From Oxalobacteraceae bacterium UBA6018 (GTDB taxonomy: Bacteria > Pseudomonadota > Gammaproteobacteria > Burkholderiales > Burkholderiaceae_D): a stretch of 38,115 nucleotides of DNA. The notes under the pieces are model-generated. The model was not told the origin of the DNA and did no database searches. It was given only the letters and a program-made list of their open reading frames with translations. Location: NCBI GenBank assembly GCA_002428015.1, contig DIZW01000096.1:1-38115 (forward strand). Direction: 5' to 3'. Of this stretch, positions 1 to 8,200 are shown piece after piece; position 1 is the first letter of the stretch; the number at the start of each line of letters is the position of its first letter. The translations under genes and the position numbers were made by a program.

Positions 1-1
1 C

Positions 2-763
2 TCTTGTTTCTCTTGTTTCTCTTTCGTCTCCTCGGACGAGCCCGACATGCCGGTGGTGCCGCTGGTTCCGCGCGCGGTGGTGGCGCCTTTGCCGCTATGG
101 AGTTCCTCGGCCATCTTGAGGTGTTCGTCCACCCCCGGCTGGATGCGCGCGGCCAGTGCCTTGACGTCGGCGTCGCGCGCGCGGTTTTCCGCCGAGCGCA
201 GCATGCTGTGCGCCTTCTTGTGGTCCCACACGCCGGCCTGGGCCAGGTAAGCGCGGTCGAAGCGCTCGCCGCTGAGCGCGGCCAGCTTGTCGTGCTGGGC
301 CTTGTAAGGTCTGTCGAGCTCGGTCGGAAGGGTGACACCCTTGCTCTGCGCCACCTGCTGCACGTCGCCGAGCGCCTTGGTGTGGTCATCGATCATGCGC
401 TGGGCGAAGGTCTTGACCTGGTCGTTCTGGCTCTTGGTCTGGGCCAGCTTGCCGGCCTCGACTTCCGCCATATTGAGTTGCGCCATGTCGGTCAGAATTT
501 TCTGGTCGCCACGGCTGAGCGCATTGGCCCCGGTGCCGCTGGCGGTGCTGCCCTGGGAGCCGCTCTGGCCGCTCATCCCCTGGCCGCTGGTGCTTTGACC
601 ACTGCTGCCCTGGCCGCTGGCGCTCTGGCCGGTCTTGGCGGCCGGGGCTTGCGTGGCGGGATATTGCGTATCACTGCTTTGCGCCTGCGCCGACAGGACC
701 GTCAACAGCGCGACGCAGGCGGATGCGCCAGTCAGGGCTCGGGATACTTTATTTTTTAACATG
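2..763 (-). CDS. DUF4142-family secreted protein, 3' end cut by the window edge
   Basis: Reading from an ATG at 763 gives 254 codons without a stop before the edge, so the C-terminus is missing. The start is preceded by a good Shine-Dalgarno (AAAGGAG). Residues 1–27 form a signal peptide ending in an AQA-type site. A linker of about 50 residues follows, rich in Gly, Ser and Gln with repeated SGQ units. The helical domain (about residues 83–210) carries ILTDMAQLNMAEVEAGKLA and FAQRMIDDHTKAL, typical of DUF4142 (ferritin-like predicted periplasmic proteins, often annotated as outer-membrane or stress-related). The tail turns into charged KEKQEKQE repeats made of a 9-bp DNA repeat at the very edge. 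The family's biochemical role is not established. Family call is confident; function is unknown. Confidence 0.85.
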
Positions 764-1002
764 TCGATCTCCTTTGAGGTGGTGGACAGCAAGCGCGCCT
801 GCGCGGCGCACTACCGTGTGCATTTTTTGACCGGACCCCGCCACGCAAGTTCGCATAAAAAAATAGCAATATTTCGCGCGATGGGCGGGCTTGATACTGA
901 ACTGAGCCTGAGCTGATACCGCGCTGAACTGTCCCGCGCGGGCCCCGGCACGGACAATGGCGTCATTGCTCAGCACCGCAGCAGCCAGCCAGAAAGCCCG
1001 CC
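764..1002. other. Divergent intergenic region
   Basis: 239 bases separate the minus-strand DUF4142 gene from the plus-strand lectin gene, so both promoters should lie here. There is an A/T-rich patch around 855–875 in otherwise GC-rich DNA. I cannot assign a convincing -35/-10 pair to either gene. Small open frames across this region lack supporting features. Confidence 0.4.
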
Positions 1003-2100
1003 ATGTCCCGCCTCACCTCCGCCCTCTCCCGCGAATTCCAGCTGATCCGCGCCGCCGTCTTCATGCCCGGCGCCGGCGGCGCCCTGTACCAGGCCGTGCT
1101 GCCGATGAACCGCTGCCTGTCGGTCGGCGACTACATCGTCTCAGCCAACGGCATGTTCTTCGCCATCATCGAGGCGGACGGTCAATTGCGCGTGTATCGC
1201 GGCGCCGGCCTGGAACGCCACCACGGACGCCTGTGGGAAACCGGACGCTGCGGCGGCGGCGGCGGCCGCTTCTTCGCCCTGGTCCAGACCGACGGCAACT
1301 TCTGCATCTACCGCGGCGACGACCTGGCCCACAACGAGGGCTGGCACTGGGGCACCCAGATGACCGCCGAGGGCGGCCAGTTCTACGCCCATCTGCAGGA
1401 CGACGGCAATTTCGCCATCTGCAAGGGCAGCTCCCCGTGCGACTACCAGGGCGCGGTGTGGAGTTCTGGCGTCACCGATCCGGTCGAGCGCATCGACGAG
1501 GTGCACCGCATCGAATACGCGCTGGAAAGCGCCAAGATCATCCACGCGCGCCCATCCGACCTGTACCGCGAAACCGTCAACAACAGCAACGAGCAGGCCC
1601 AGACCAGCCTGGTGAGCGGCTCGGTCACCGTGTCCGACACCGCCGCCTGGACCGACCAGCTCGACCTGGCCGCGCCGGCGCCTGCCGGCTTCAAGGGGCC
1701 GGTGCCTGTGGTGACAGGCAACCGCGTGGTGCTCTCCAGCGATAGCGGCCACATGTTCATGCGCAACGGCGCGGCCAGCACCAGCAAGACCTGGGGCTTC
1801 AATGCGCCGGCCGCGGTACCGCCGCACTCGTCCATGATGTGCCTGGTGGCGGCGGTGCGCTCCTCGGTGGTGGTGCCCTTCTGCCTGTTCGGCATATTTA
1901 CGCTCAAATCCGGCGCGCGCGTGCAGGGCAGCGTGGCCGGCACCTTTAGCGGCACCAACAGCCACGACCTGTCGGTGACCTTGACCACCTACGACCCCGA
2001 TCCGGCCAGCAGCCAGAGCATCCGCCGGCCGCTCACACCGATGCCGAGCATCGTCGGCCCCGCCACCCCCTTGCCGGTCGAGGCCCGCGCCTACTATTGA
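1003..2100 (+). CDS. B-type (bulb) lectin fused to an aerolysin/ETX-like pore-forming domain
   Basis: 365 residues with no signal peptide. Residues ~35–155 hold three beta-prism II lectin repeats, seen as EADGQLRVY (57–65), QTDGNFCIY (95–103) and QDDGNFAIC (132–140). The middle one nearly matches the mannose-binding consensus QxDxNxVxY; the outer two are degenerate. Residues ~165–330 show the alternating Ser/Thr/Val beta pattern of the aerolysin/ETX-MTX2/natterin group. It has a Ser/Thr-rich stretch (NNSNEQAQTSLVSGSVTVSD), then a VPPHSS turn, a 'VVVPF' strand and GTFSGTNSHDLSVTL. These families bind surface sugars and insert a beta-barrel pore. The pore-forming assignment rests on pattern only and is an inference; the lectin part is firmer. 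It may be released by lysis or a non-Sec route. The ribosome site is weak. The next gene on the same strand starts 128 bases on. Confidence 0.7.
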   Translation: MSRLTSALSREFQLIRAAVFMPGAGGALYQAVLPMNRCLSVGDYIVSANGMFFAIIEADGQLRVYRGAGLERHHGRLWETGRCGGGGGRFFALVQTDGNFCIYRGDDLAHNEGWHWGTQMTAEGGQFYAHLQDDGNFAICKGSSPCDYQGAVWSSGVTDPVERIDEVHRIEYALESAKIIHARPSDLYRETVNNSNEQAQTSLVSGSVTVSDTAAWTDQLDLAAPAPAGFKGPVPVVTGNRVVLSSDSGHMFMRNGAASTSKTWGFNAPAAVPPHSSMMCLVAAVRSSVVVPFCLFGIFTLKSGARVQGSVAGTFSGTNSHDLSVTLTTYDPDPASSQSIRRPLTPMPSIVGPATPLPVEARAYY

Positions 2101-2155
2101 GCGCTGGGCCGTGCCTACTATTAAGCGCTGGCACGCGCCTACTATTGAGCGCCAG
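2087..2155 (+). repeat. Three 24-bp-period copies of the lectin gene's stop-codon region
   Basis: The 21-base unit GCGCCTACTATTGAGCGCTGG recurs nearly unchanged at 2087, 2111 and 2135, an exact 24-base period. The first copy encodes the C-terminal Ala-Tyr-Tyr and stop of the lectin protein. Copies two and three also carry an in-frame 'AYY stop', so the gene has two spare termini. Part of the last two copies can pair as CGCTGGC (2126–2132) with GCCAGCG (2151–2157), a 7-bp stem with an 18-base loop and no following T-run. Confidence 0.85.
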
Positions 2156-2210
2156 CGGACCGGCGCATCCCCATCTCGCCGGCCCCGCCGCGCACAAGCG
2201 CGGACGCCGA

Positions 2211-2219
2211 TGCTATAGT
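2211..2219 (+). promoter_or_regulatory. Possible extended -10 promoter for the HTH-ATPase gene
   Basis: TGCTATAGT at 2211–2219 matches the extended -10 pattern TGnTATAnT. It lies ten bases before the ATG at 2229, so a transcript would be leaderless or nearly so, which fits the absence of a ribosome-binding site there. There is no good -35 element at the right distance. Confidence 0.35.
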
Positions 2220-2228
2220 TGCTCCAAC

Positions 2229-5200
2229 ATGAACCTGGATCAACTCCCCCTCGCCCACCCCGACCTCGCCGCCGCCACCGACGGCCGCATCGCCCTCGAC
2301 GCGGCGCTGCTCAAAGGGCTGCGCAAGACCCGCGGGCTGAGCCAGGAAGCGCTGGCCGAACTGTGCGCCGCGCGCCATCTGCCGGTGTCGATCGCCTCGA
2401 TCAAGCGCGCCGAAACCGGCAAGGTGGTCCTGTACCGTACCGCCCGCCACCTGGCCACGATCTTCGAGATCGACCTGGACGCCATGGTGGCCGGCGCCGA
2501 CGACGAAGCGGCCGAGGATGCGCCAAACGCGCCCGTGTCCGTCCCCGCGCAGCCGCCCGCGCCTGCGTCCGCGCCCGTGTCCCCACCCACGCTCATGACC
2601 GCCAGCGCCAGCGTGCGCTATGTCGTCGAACTGCATATCGTCCTCGACGCCCGTCCCGGCGCCGAGGCCGGCGCCGCGCTGGCCCAGGTGGCGGGACGCT
2701 TCGGCGCCACCCTCGAGCATGCCGACAGCGCCGCGCCGGTGGCCCTGTTCGGCCTGCCGCAGGCGTTTCGCAGCGACGCCGAACGCAGCCTGCGCTGCGC
2801 CATCGAACTGCGCAAGGCGCTGCTGGTCCATGGCGGCCTGGCGCTGTCGATCCGCCTGGCGCGCTGGCGCAACGGCGTGGCCGACGAACCGGCCGCACTG
2901 CCCGCCACGCCCGCCGCGCGCGCCGGGGACGCGCCGCTGGCCATGCCGATCCAGGTCGCGCGCGGCCTGCTCGGCCAGCTGGGCGGACGCTTCGAATTCG
3001 GCGCCAGCGTCGACGGCTACGCCGCCTTCACCGGCGAACGGGCCGGCGAAAGCCACCAGGCGCTCAGCGGGCGGATCGCCGAAACGCGCCAATTCCAGGC
3101 GCTGGCCGACGCCACCCGCGAGTCGCAGGCCTGCCAGCTGGTCTACCTGCGCGCCATGGCCGGCGTGGGCAAGACCCGGCTGGCGCGCGAATTTTCCGAG
3201 CAAGCGCGCGCGCAAGGCTTCAGCTGCCACCACTGCCACGTGCAGGACGCCGGGGCCGACAGCTGGCGCACCCCGCTGGGCGAACTGGCGCGCAGCCTGT
3301 TCGACGCCGGCGATGCTGGCGACGGCGCGCTCGAAGCGGCCATCGACGGCGCCGCCGACGCCCTGGCGCTGGACCTTGACGCGGCGATTTTCTACCGCGC
3401 CGTGAGCGGCGCGCGCATGACGTCCGAACAGATGTCGCTGTACGCGGCCATGAGCCACGAGGTGCGCGAACGCGGCCTGGCCGGCGCGCTCGCGGCGCTG
3501 GTGCTGGCGCGCGCGGCCCACGAGCCGCTGCTGCTGCTGGTGGAGGACGTGCACTGGGGCGACCCCTACCTGTTCGAGGCGCTCGGCGCCCTGATCAACG
3601 CTACCCGCGAGGCGCCGGTGCTGTGGGTGCTGAGCTCGCGCATCGAACACGATCCGCTCGACGCGTTCCTGCGCCCGCACCTGTTCGAGCTGCCGCTGAC
3701 CCTGTTCGACCTGGCGCCGCTGAACCAGCGCGACGCGCTCGGCCTGGCCACCCAGTACGGCGACGTCGATCCCGCCTACCGCGCGCGCTGCGTCGAGCGC
3801 GCCCAGGGCAACCCGCTGTTCCTGACCCAGCTCCTGTCCAGTCCCGAGCACCAGCTGCCCGACAGCCTCAAGCACCTGGTGCAGGCGCGCGTGGACGCCC
3901 TGCCGGCGCAGCAGCAGCGCGCCCTGCGCACGGCCGCCGTGATCGGCAACCGCTTCGAACTGGGCATGCTGCGCGAGGCCCTGGGCGCGCCCGACTACGA
4001 GCTCGACGTCGCAGGACGCCACGCGCTGGTGCGCCGGGTCGGCGCCGACGCCGGCGTCTTCGTGCACGACCTGGTCATGCACTGCATCTACGAGTCGATC
4101 GACGCGGCCGAACTGCGCCGCCTGCACCGCACCGTCGCCACCCTGTACCGCGAGCGCGACCCGGCGCTGTCGGCCCAGCACCTGTACCGCGCCGACGACC
4201 CGGCCGCGTTCGACATGATGCTGCGCGCGATCCGCGACAAGCTCGCCTCCTACGAATACGCGGCGGCGCTCGAACTGACCGACGAATGCAGCGCCAACGA
4301 TTCGACCCGCTTCAGCAGCTTTACGCTGGCGCTGCTCAAGGCGCGCGCCATCGCCGGGCTGGGGCAGATGGTCCAGGCGCGCGACGCCTACCAGCACGCG
4401 CTGATGCTGGCCGGCCGCCCGCAGGAGAAGATCGACGCGGTCATCGGCCTGGCCACCACCCTCAACATCCTCGAACAACTGGACGAGGAGGAGCGGTTGC
4501 TCGACGAGACCCTGCCGCTGGCGCGCTCGATCAACGCCGACGCCGCGCTCGGCAAGCTGCTGTACCTGAAGGGGAATATCTATTTCCCGCGCGGGAATTA
4601 CGCCGAATGCCGGCGCCACCACGACGAGGCGGTGCGCCACGCCCAGGCCAGCGGCACCAGCGAAATCGAGGCGCGCGCCCTCAGCGGGCTGGGCGACTCC
4701 TACTACGCGCAAGGCCACATGGGGCGCGCCTGCGAGCTGTTCAGCCAATGCATCAGCATGTGCGAGGAGCACGGCTACGTCGGCATCGAGGCCTCCAACC
4801 GCTCGGCACTCGGCTCCACCCGGCTCTACCTGGGGCAGCCGCAAGCGGCCCTGGCCGACGCGCGCCATTCGGCCCAGCTGGCGCACAAGGTGGGCAACCG
4901 GCGCGCCGAAGTCTTCGCGCGCATGACCGCCGGCTGGGTGCTGGTGGCCACCGGCGCGCTGGACGAAGCCGAGGAGGACATCGCACGCGCGCTGGCGCTG
5001 GCGCGCACGATCGGCGCGGCGCGCTTCGAGACCTTCCTGATGGAGAGCCAGGCGCGCGTTTCGTGGCAGCGCGGCGAACATGCGCTGGCCGAACGCCAGA
5101 TCATGGCGGTGGCCGCCACCGTGGAGCGCTTGCAGCTGCAGCGCTTCATCGGTCCGTGGGTGCTCGGCAGCGTGGCCCTGTTCACCAGCGACGCCGCGGT

Positions 5201-5537
5201 GCGTAAGCGCGCCCTGCTGCAAGGGGCGGCCTACCTGACCGGCGACTGCCTGGCCCACAACGCGTTTCGCTTCTACGTCAGCGCGGCCGAAGTGGCGCTG
5301 CTCGAGCGCGACCTGGTGACGGCCGACTTCTACGCCGGGCAGCTGGCCGGCTACGCCAGCGCCGCGCCGTGCGCCTGGGTCGACCACCACACCGCGCTGA
5401 TCCGCGTGTGCGCCGCGCTGTACGAGGCACCCACGGCGCAGGCCCGCGCCGACCTCGATTCGCTGCGCGCGGCTGCGCACGGAGCCGGCTTCGCGCACGC
5501 CACGCCGCGCCTTGGCGAAATCATCGAAAGGTTCTGA
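2229..5537 (+). CDS. Large HTH–(cyclase-like remnant)–AAA ATPase–TPR regulator
   Basis: 1102 residues from the ATG at 2229; the frame is open further upstream, but protein similarity starts here. Residues ~23–86 are an XRE-like helix-turn-helix (LLKGLRKTRGLSQEALAELC). After a Pro/Ala linker, residues ~130–200 resemble the end of a class III nucleotide-cyclase domain (…VALFGLPQAFRSDAERSLRCAIELRKAL) but lack the metal-binding aspartates, so it is probably not catalytic. A STAND-type ATPase follows, with Walker A AMAGVGKT (~309–316) and Walker B LLLLVEDVHWGD (~434–445). From ~650 to the end are TPR-like helical repeats with A/L/Y periodicity (GNIYFPRGNYAECRRHHDEAV, GLGDSYYAQGHMGRACELF). Proteins of this plan act as signal-gated regulators. 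The target is unknown; the downstream enzyme, 28 bases away, is the likeliest partner. Confidence 0.8.
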   Translation: MNLDQLPLAHPDLAAATDGRIALDAALLKGLRKTRGLSQEALAELCAARHLPVSIASIKRAETGKVVLYRTARHLATIFEIDLDAMVAGADDEAAEDAPNAPVSVPAQPPAPASAPVSPPTLMTASASVRYVVELHIVLDARPGAEAGAALAQVAGRFGATLEHADSAAPVALFGLPQAFRSDAERSLRCAIELRKALLVHGGLALSIRLARWRNGVADEPAALPATPAARAGDAPLAMPIQVARGLLGQLGGRFEFGASVDGYAAFTGERAGESHQALSGRIAETRQFQALADATRESQACQLVYLRAMAGVGKTRLAREFSEQARAQGFSCHHCHVQDAGADSWRTPLGELARSLFDAGDAGDGALEAAIDGAADALALDLDAAIFYRAVSGARMTSEQMSLYAAMSHEVRERGLAGALAALVLARAAHEPLLLLVEDVHWGDPYLFEALGALINATREAPVLWVLSSRIEHDPLDAFLRPHLFELPLTLFDLAPLNQRDALGLATQYGDVDPAYRARCVERAQGNPLFLTQLLSSPEHQLPDSLKHLVQARVDALPAQQQRALRTAAVIGNRFELGMLREALGAPDYELDVAGRHALVRRVGADAGVFVHDLVMHCIYESIDAAELRRLHRTVATLYRERDPALSAQHLYRADDPAAFDMMLRAIRDKLASYEYAAALELTDECSANDSTRFSSFTLALLKARAIAGLGQMVQARDAYQHALMLAGRPQEKIDAVIGLATTLNILEQLDEEERLLDETLPLARSINADAALGKLLYLKGNIYFPRGNYAECRRHHDEAVRHAQASGTSEIEARALSGLGDSYYAQGHMGRACELFSQCISMCEEHGYVGIEASNRSALGSTRLYLGQPQAALADARHSAQLAHKVGNRRAEVFARMTAGWVLVATGALDEAEEDIARALALARTIGAARFETFLMESQARVSWQRGEHALAERQIMAVAATVERLQLQRFIGPWVLGSVALFTSDAAVRKRALLQGAAYLTGDCLAHNAFRFYVSAAEVALLERDLVTADFYAGQLAGYASAAPCAWVDHHTALIRVCAALYEAPTAQARADLDSLRAAAHGAGFAHATPRLGEIIERF

Positions 5538-5565
5538 TCCGCTTCCCCACCCACGAAAGGCATGC

Positions 5566-6873
5566 ATGACCCCCACCGTTCCCGACCCGCGCGCCCAGGC
5601 CGAAGCCGAGTTCGCGGCAGCCCAGGCCAAGCTCAATCTGCTCAGCGACATCGACCCCGTGCTGCTCGACGTCTCGCTGCGCGAACCGTGTTTCAGTTCC
5701 TACCTGGGACACACGCTGCAGAACAAGATCGACCTGCTGCCGATGATCGAATCGTTCGGCATCCCGGACAAGGTGATCGCCACGCTGGACTTCCAGGACC
5801 CCGACTTCCCCGAGGTCGAGAACGAGTTCTGCCTATACCTCAACAGCATCGGCTACGACAAGACCGGCTGCTTCGCGCTGACCGCGGTGGGCGACATCGT
5901 CGACGGCGTGTTCGTGCCCGACCACAGCATGGTGCTGCTGGCCGAATACGGTGTCCCCAACACCATGCACGAGATTTACCTGATGGACCCGGCTTCGAGC
6001 GACCACACGATGGTGCTCGACCGGATCGCCCGGTCGCTGGCCTGGCTGCGCGCCAACATCACCGGCGACCATGGCGGCCCGCCGCGCATCTACATGAACG
6101 TGGTCGACCTGGTGGACGCCTTCTTCGCGGACCGCGACTGGTGCTGCCAGATCCTGGCGCTGCTGGCCAGCGAGAACGTCAACGCGGTCTCGTTCGAGGA
6201 TGGGCGCGGCACCTACTTCCCGTTCCAGATCGGCGCCATGGTACGCACCATCAAGGCCTACCTGCAGCCTGGCCAGTTGACGCTGTTCCACTGCCACAGC
6301 GGCAACGGCATGGAGAACGCCTCGGTGATCGAGGCGCTGCTCAACGGCGCCGACGGCTACTGGGCTGGGATGGAAAAGGAGTCGTCGACCATCGGCCACG
6401 CCTCCATGGGCGAGCTGATCGCCAACCTGGTGCGGGCCGGGAACACGAAGGTGACCGCGCGCTACCAGGTCGGGCAGCTGCTGCCGATCTGCCACGCCAT
6501 GCATGCGATTAACGACGAAACCCTGCCGCCGGAAACCTGGCCGATCCAGGGTTCGGACGCGTACCGCCAGATGCTCACCAGTTTCGACCAGCGTCCGGGC
6601 CGCGCGATGGACCTGCCGCCCGAGGCCATTGGCGGAACGTACACCTTCCGCATTTCGCCCACCGGCAGCGACTGGCCGGTGGTGCAGGGCCGCGTGCAGG
6701 AGCAGCTCGGGCTGGCCATCGACGAGGCCTACGCCACGCGCATGATCCTCTTGATGCGCCAGGACCTCGACAGGGGCATCCGCATCCGCTACGACGACGC
6801 CGGCCCGCTGCGCGAGCTGTACCTGCGGGCGGCGCCGCCCGGGCTGTCCCCGCGGGCGGCGCCACCCAGGTGA
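5566..6873 (+). CDS. Divergent HMGL-like (DRE-TIM metallolyase superfamily) enzyme
   Basis: 435 residues starting at the ATG at 5566, six bases after an AAAGG. The family (HMG-CoA lyase, isopropylmalate and homocitrate synthases, carboxyltransferase domains) uses a TIM barrel with a metal held by Asp and a His-x-His pair. Here the barrel opens with LLDVSLREP (residues 33–41) in place of the usual LRDGxQ, so Asp35 and Arg39 are kept but the following DG is changed to EP. The His pair is FHCHSGNGMENAS (241–253; H242 and H244), with Ser-Gly where 'ND' is usual. FEDGRGTYFP (210–219) fits a barrel loop. The substrate cannot be read from the sequence. The gene is 28 bases behind the HTH-ATPase gene and is probably co-transcribed. 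The C-terminal tail contains a 9-residue duplication. Confidence 0.7.
   Translation: MTPTVPDPRAQAEAEFAAAQAKLNLLSDIDPVLLDVSLREPCFSSYLGHTLQNKIDLLPMIESFGIPDKVIATLDFQDPDFPEVENEFCLYLNSIGYDKTGCFALTAVGDIVDGVFVPDHSMVLLAEYGVPNTMHEIYLMDPASSDHTMVLDRIARSLAWLRANITGDHGGPPRIYMNVVDLVDAFFADRDWCCQILALLASENVNAVSFEDGRGTYFPFQIGAMVRTIKAYLQPGQLTLFHCHSGNGMENASVIEALLNGADGYWAGMEKESSTIGHASMGELIANLVRAGNTKVTARYQVGQLLPICHAMHAINDETLPPETWPIQGSDAYRQMLTSFDQRPGRAMDLPPEAIGGTYTFRISPTGSDWPVVQGRVQEQLGLAIDEAYATRMILLMRQDLDRGIRIRYDDAGPLRELYLRAAPPGLSPRAAPPR
6825..6867. repeat. 27-bp-period duplication with GC palindromes at the convergent gene ends
   Basis: The 16-base block GCGGGCGGCGCCGCCC at 6825–6840 returns at 6852–6867 with one change. 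Each copy contains a palindrome: GGGCGGCGCCGCCC at 6827–6840 is perfect, and 6854–6867 has one mismatch. In protein this is the repeated RAAPP tail of the HMGL-like enzyme. The block ends six bases before the point where two genes meet tail to tail (plus-strand stop ends at 6873, minus-strand stop begins at 6874), so it may stop or stall transcription from either side. There is no T-run. Confidence 0.6.
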
Positions 6874-8178
6874 TTACGCGTTCTTGTACAGGGACGCGAA
6901 CTTGAGCCCGAAGAACAGGATGAAGGTGTAGCAGGCGGCCGGCACCAGGAACGACATCTGCACACTGGTGTGGTCCGCCACCAGCCCCTGCGCGAACGGC
7001 ACCAGGGCGCCGCCGACGATGGCCATGCACAGGATGCCCGAGCCCTGGCCGGTGAATTTACCGAGCTGGAACAGGGCCATGCTGAAGATGGTCGGGAACA
7101 TGATCGAGTTGAACAGGCCCACCGCCAGGATCGACCACATCGCCACGTGGCCGCCGCCGAAGACCGCGGCGAGCACCAGCGCGATCACCGCCGCCGCGTT
7201 GAACGCCAGGGCCTTGCCCGGGCTGACGTAGCGCATCACCGCGAAGCCGATGAAGCGGCCCACCATCGCGCCGCCCCAGTAGTAGCTGACGAAGTGCGCG
7301 GCGTCGGCCGGCGCCAGGGCGGCGATGTGCGGCTCGCCCATGAAGTTGATCAGGAAGCTGCCGATGCTCACTTCGCCGCCGACGTACAGGAAGATGCCGA
7401 TCGCGCCCAGCACCAGGTTGGTGTGCGACAGGGCCGATTCGCGGCCGGCCGCGCCGGCCGCGCCGAGGGCATCGGCGGCGCTGTCGTCATGGCTGATCTT
7501 GGGCAGGCGCGCGAACTTGAACAGCACCGCCAGCGCCAGCAGCGCCGCGGCCAGCGCCAGGTAAGGGCCTTGCACCGCGGCCGCCTCGTGGGCGTGATAA
7601 GCCGCCTGCGCGGCGGCCGGCAGCTTGGCCAGGTCGCCCGCATTGAGCACGACGCCAGACAGGATCAGCAGGCCGCCGATGGTGGGGGCCACCGTGGTGC
7701 CGAAGGAATTGAAGGCCTGGGTCAGGGTCAGGCGCGAGGACGCGGTGCGCGGGTCGCCCAGCGCCGTCACGTAGGGGTTGGCCGCCACCTGCAAGACGGT
7801 GATGCCGCCGGCCAGGATGAAGAAGGCCAGCAGGAACAGGCTGTAGCCACCGTTCGAGGCTGGATAGAACATCGCGCAGCCGGCGGCGGCGATCATCAGG
7901 CCGGCCACGGCGCCGTTCTGGTAGCCGATCTTCTTGATCAGCATGCCGGCCGGGAGCGAGACGATGAAGTAGGCGCCGAAGAAGCAGAACTGCACCAGCA
8001 TCGCCTGCACATAGGTGAGCGTGTACACCGCTTTCAGGTGCGGAATGAGCACGTCGTTCAGGGAGGTCAGCAGACCCCACATGAAGAACAGGACGGTGAT
8101 GATGACGAGCGGGCCGGTGTTACTGGCGCTCGAGTCGTGCGCGGTAGGGATGACGCGGGCGGTTGATACGTGTTCCAT
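6874..8178 (-). CDS. Sugar:proton symporter, MFS superfamily (FucP/GluP type)
   Basis: 434 residues with 12 predicted membrane helices. The opening GPLVIITVLFFMWGLLTSLNDVLIPHLK, then GAYFIVSLPAGMLIKKIGYQNG and LQVAANPYVTALGDP are marks of the fucose/glucose-galactose permease family (FHS). These import hexoses with protons across the inner membrane. A GGAG lies nine bases before the ATG. The gene starts 22 bases after the GH1 beta-glucosidase and probably shares its transcript, so the likely cargo is glucose or another hexose released by that enzyme. The substrate is inferred from context. Confidence 0.88.
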   Translation of the reverse strand: MEHVSTARVIPTAHDSSASNTGPLVIITVLFFMWGLLTSLNDVLIPHLKAVYTLTYVQAMLVQFCFFGAYFIVSLPAGMLIKKIGYQNGAVAGLMIAAAGCAMFYPASNGGYSLFLLAFFILAGGITVLQVAANPYVTALGDPRTASSRLTLTQAFNSFGTTVAPTIGGLLILSGVVLNAGDLAKLPAAAQAAYHAHEAAAVQGPYLALAAALLALAVLFKFARLPKISHDDSAADALGAAGAAGRESALSHTNLVLGAIGIFLYVGGEVSIGSFLINFMGEPHIAALAPADAAHFVSYYWGGAMVGRFIGFAVMRYVSPGKALAFNAAAVIALVLAAVFGGGHVAMWSILAVGLFNSIMFPTIFSMALFQLGKFTGQGSGILCMAIVGGALVPFAQGLVADHTSVQMSFLVPAACYTFILFFGLKFASLYKNA

Positions 8179-8200
8179 GGGTGGATCTCCGTTGTTATGG

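Noticed and set aside
749..976. Small minus-strand open frame before the DUF4142 gene
   Set aside because: It overlaps the DUF4142 ribosome site and start in another frame and has no recognisable features.
1443..1988. Minus-strand open frame within the lectin gene
   Set aside because: Contained in the lectin coding region, without domain signs or ribosome site.
2126..2157. Terminator for the lectin gene
   Set aside because: The stem is only seven pairs with an 18-base loop and has no T-run; it follows from the tandem repeats.
2142..5651. A 1,169-codon minus-strand open frame opposite the HTH-ATPase gene
   Set aside because: Shadow of the regulator; the plus strand carries HTH, Walker A and Walker B motifs.
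1003..6873. The lectin, ATPase and lyase-like enzyme as an antiphage defence island
   Set aside because: No nuclease, TIR, reverse transcriptase or other defence effector is linked, and there is no mobile-element boundary. The STAND-type ATPase alone is not enough.
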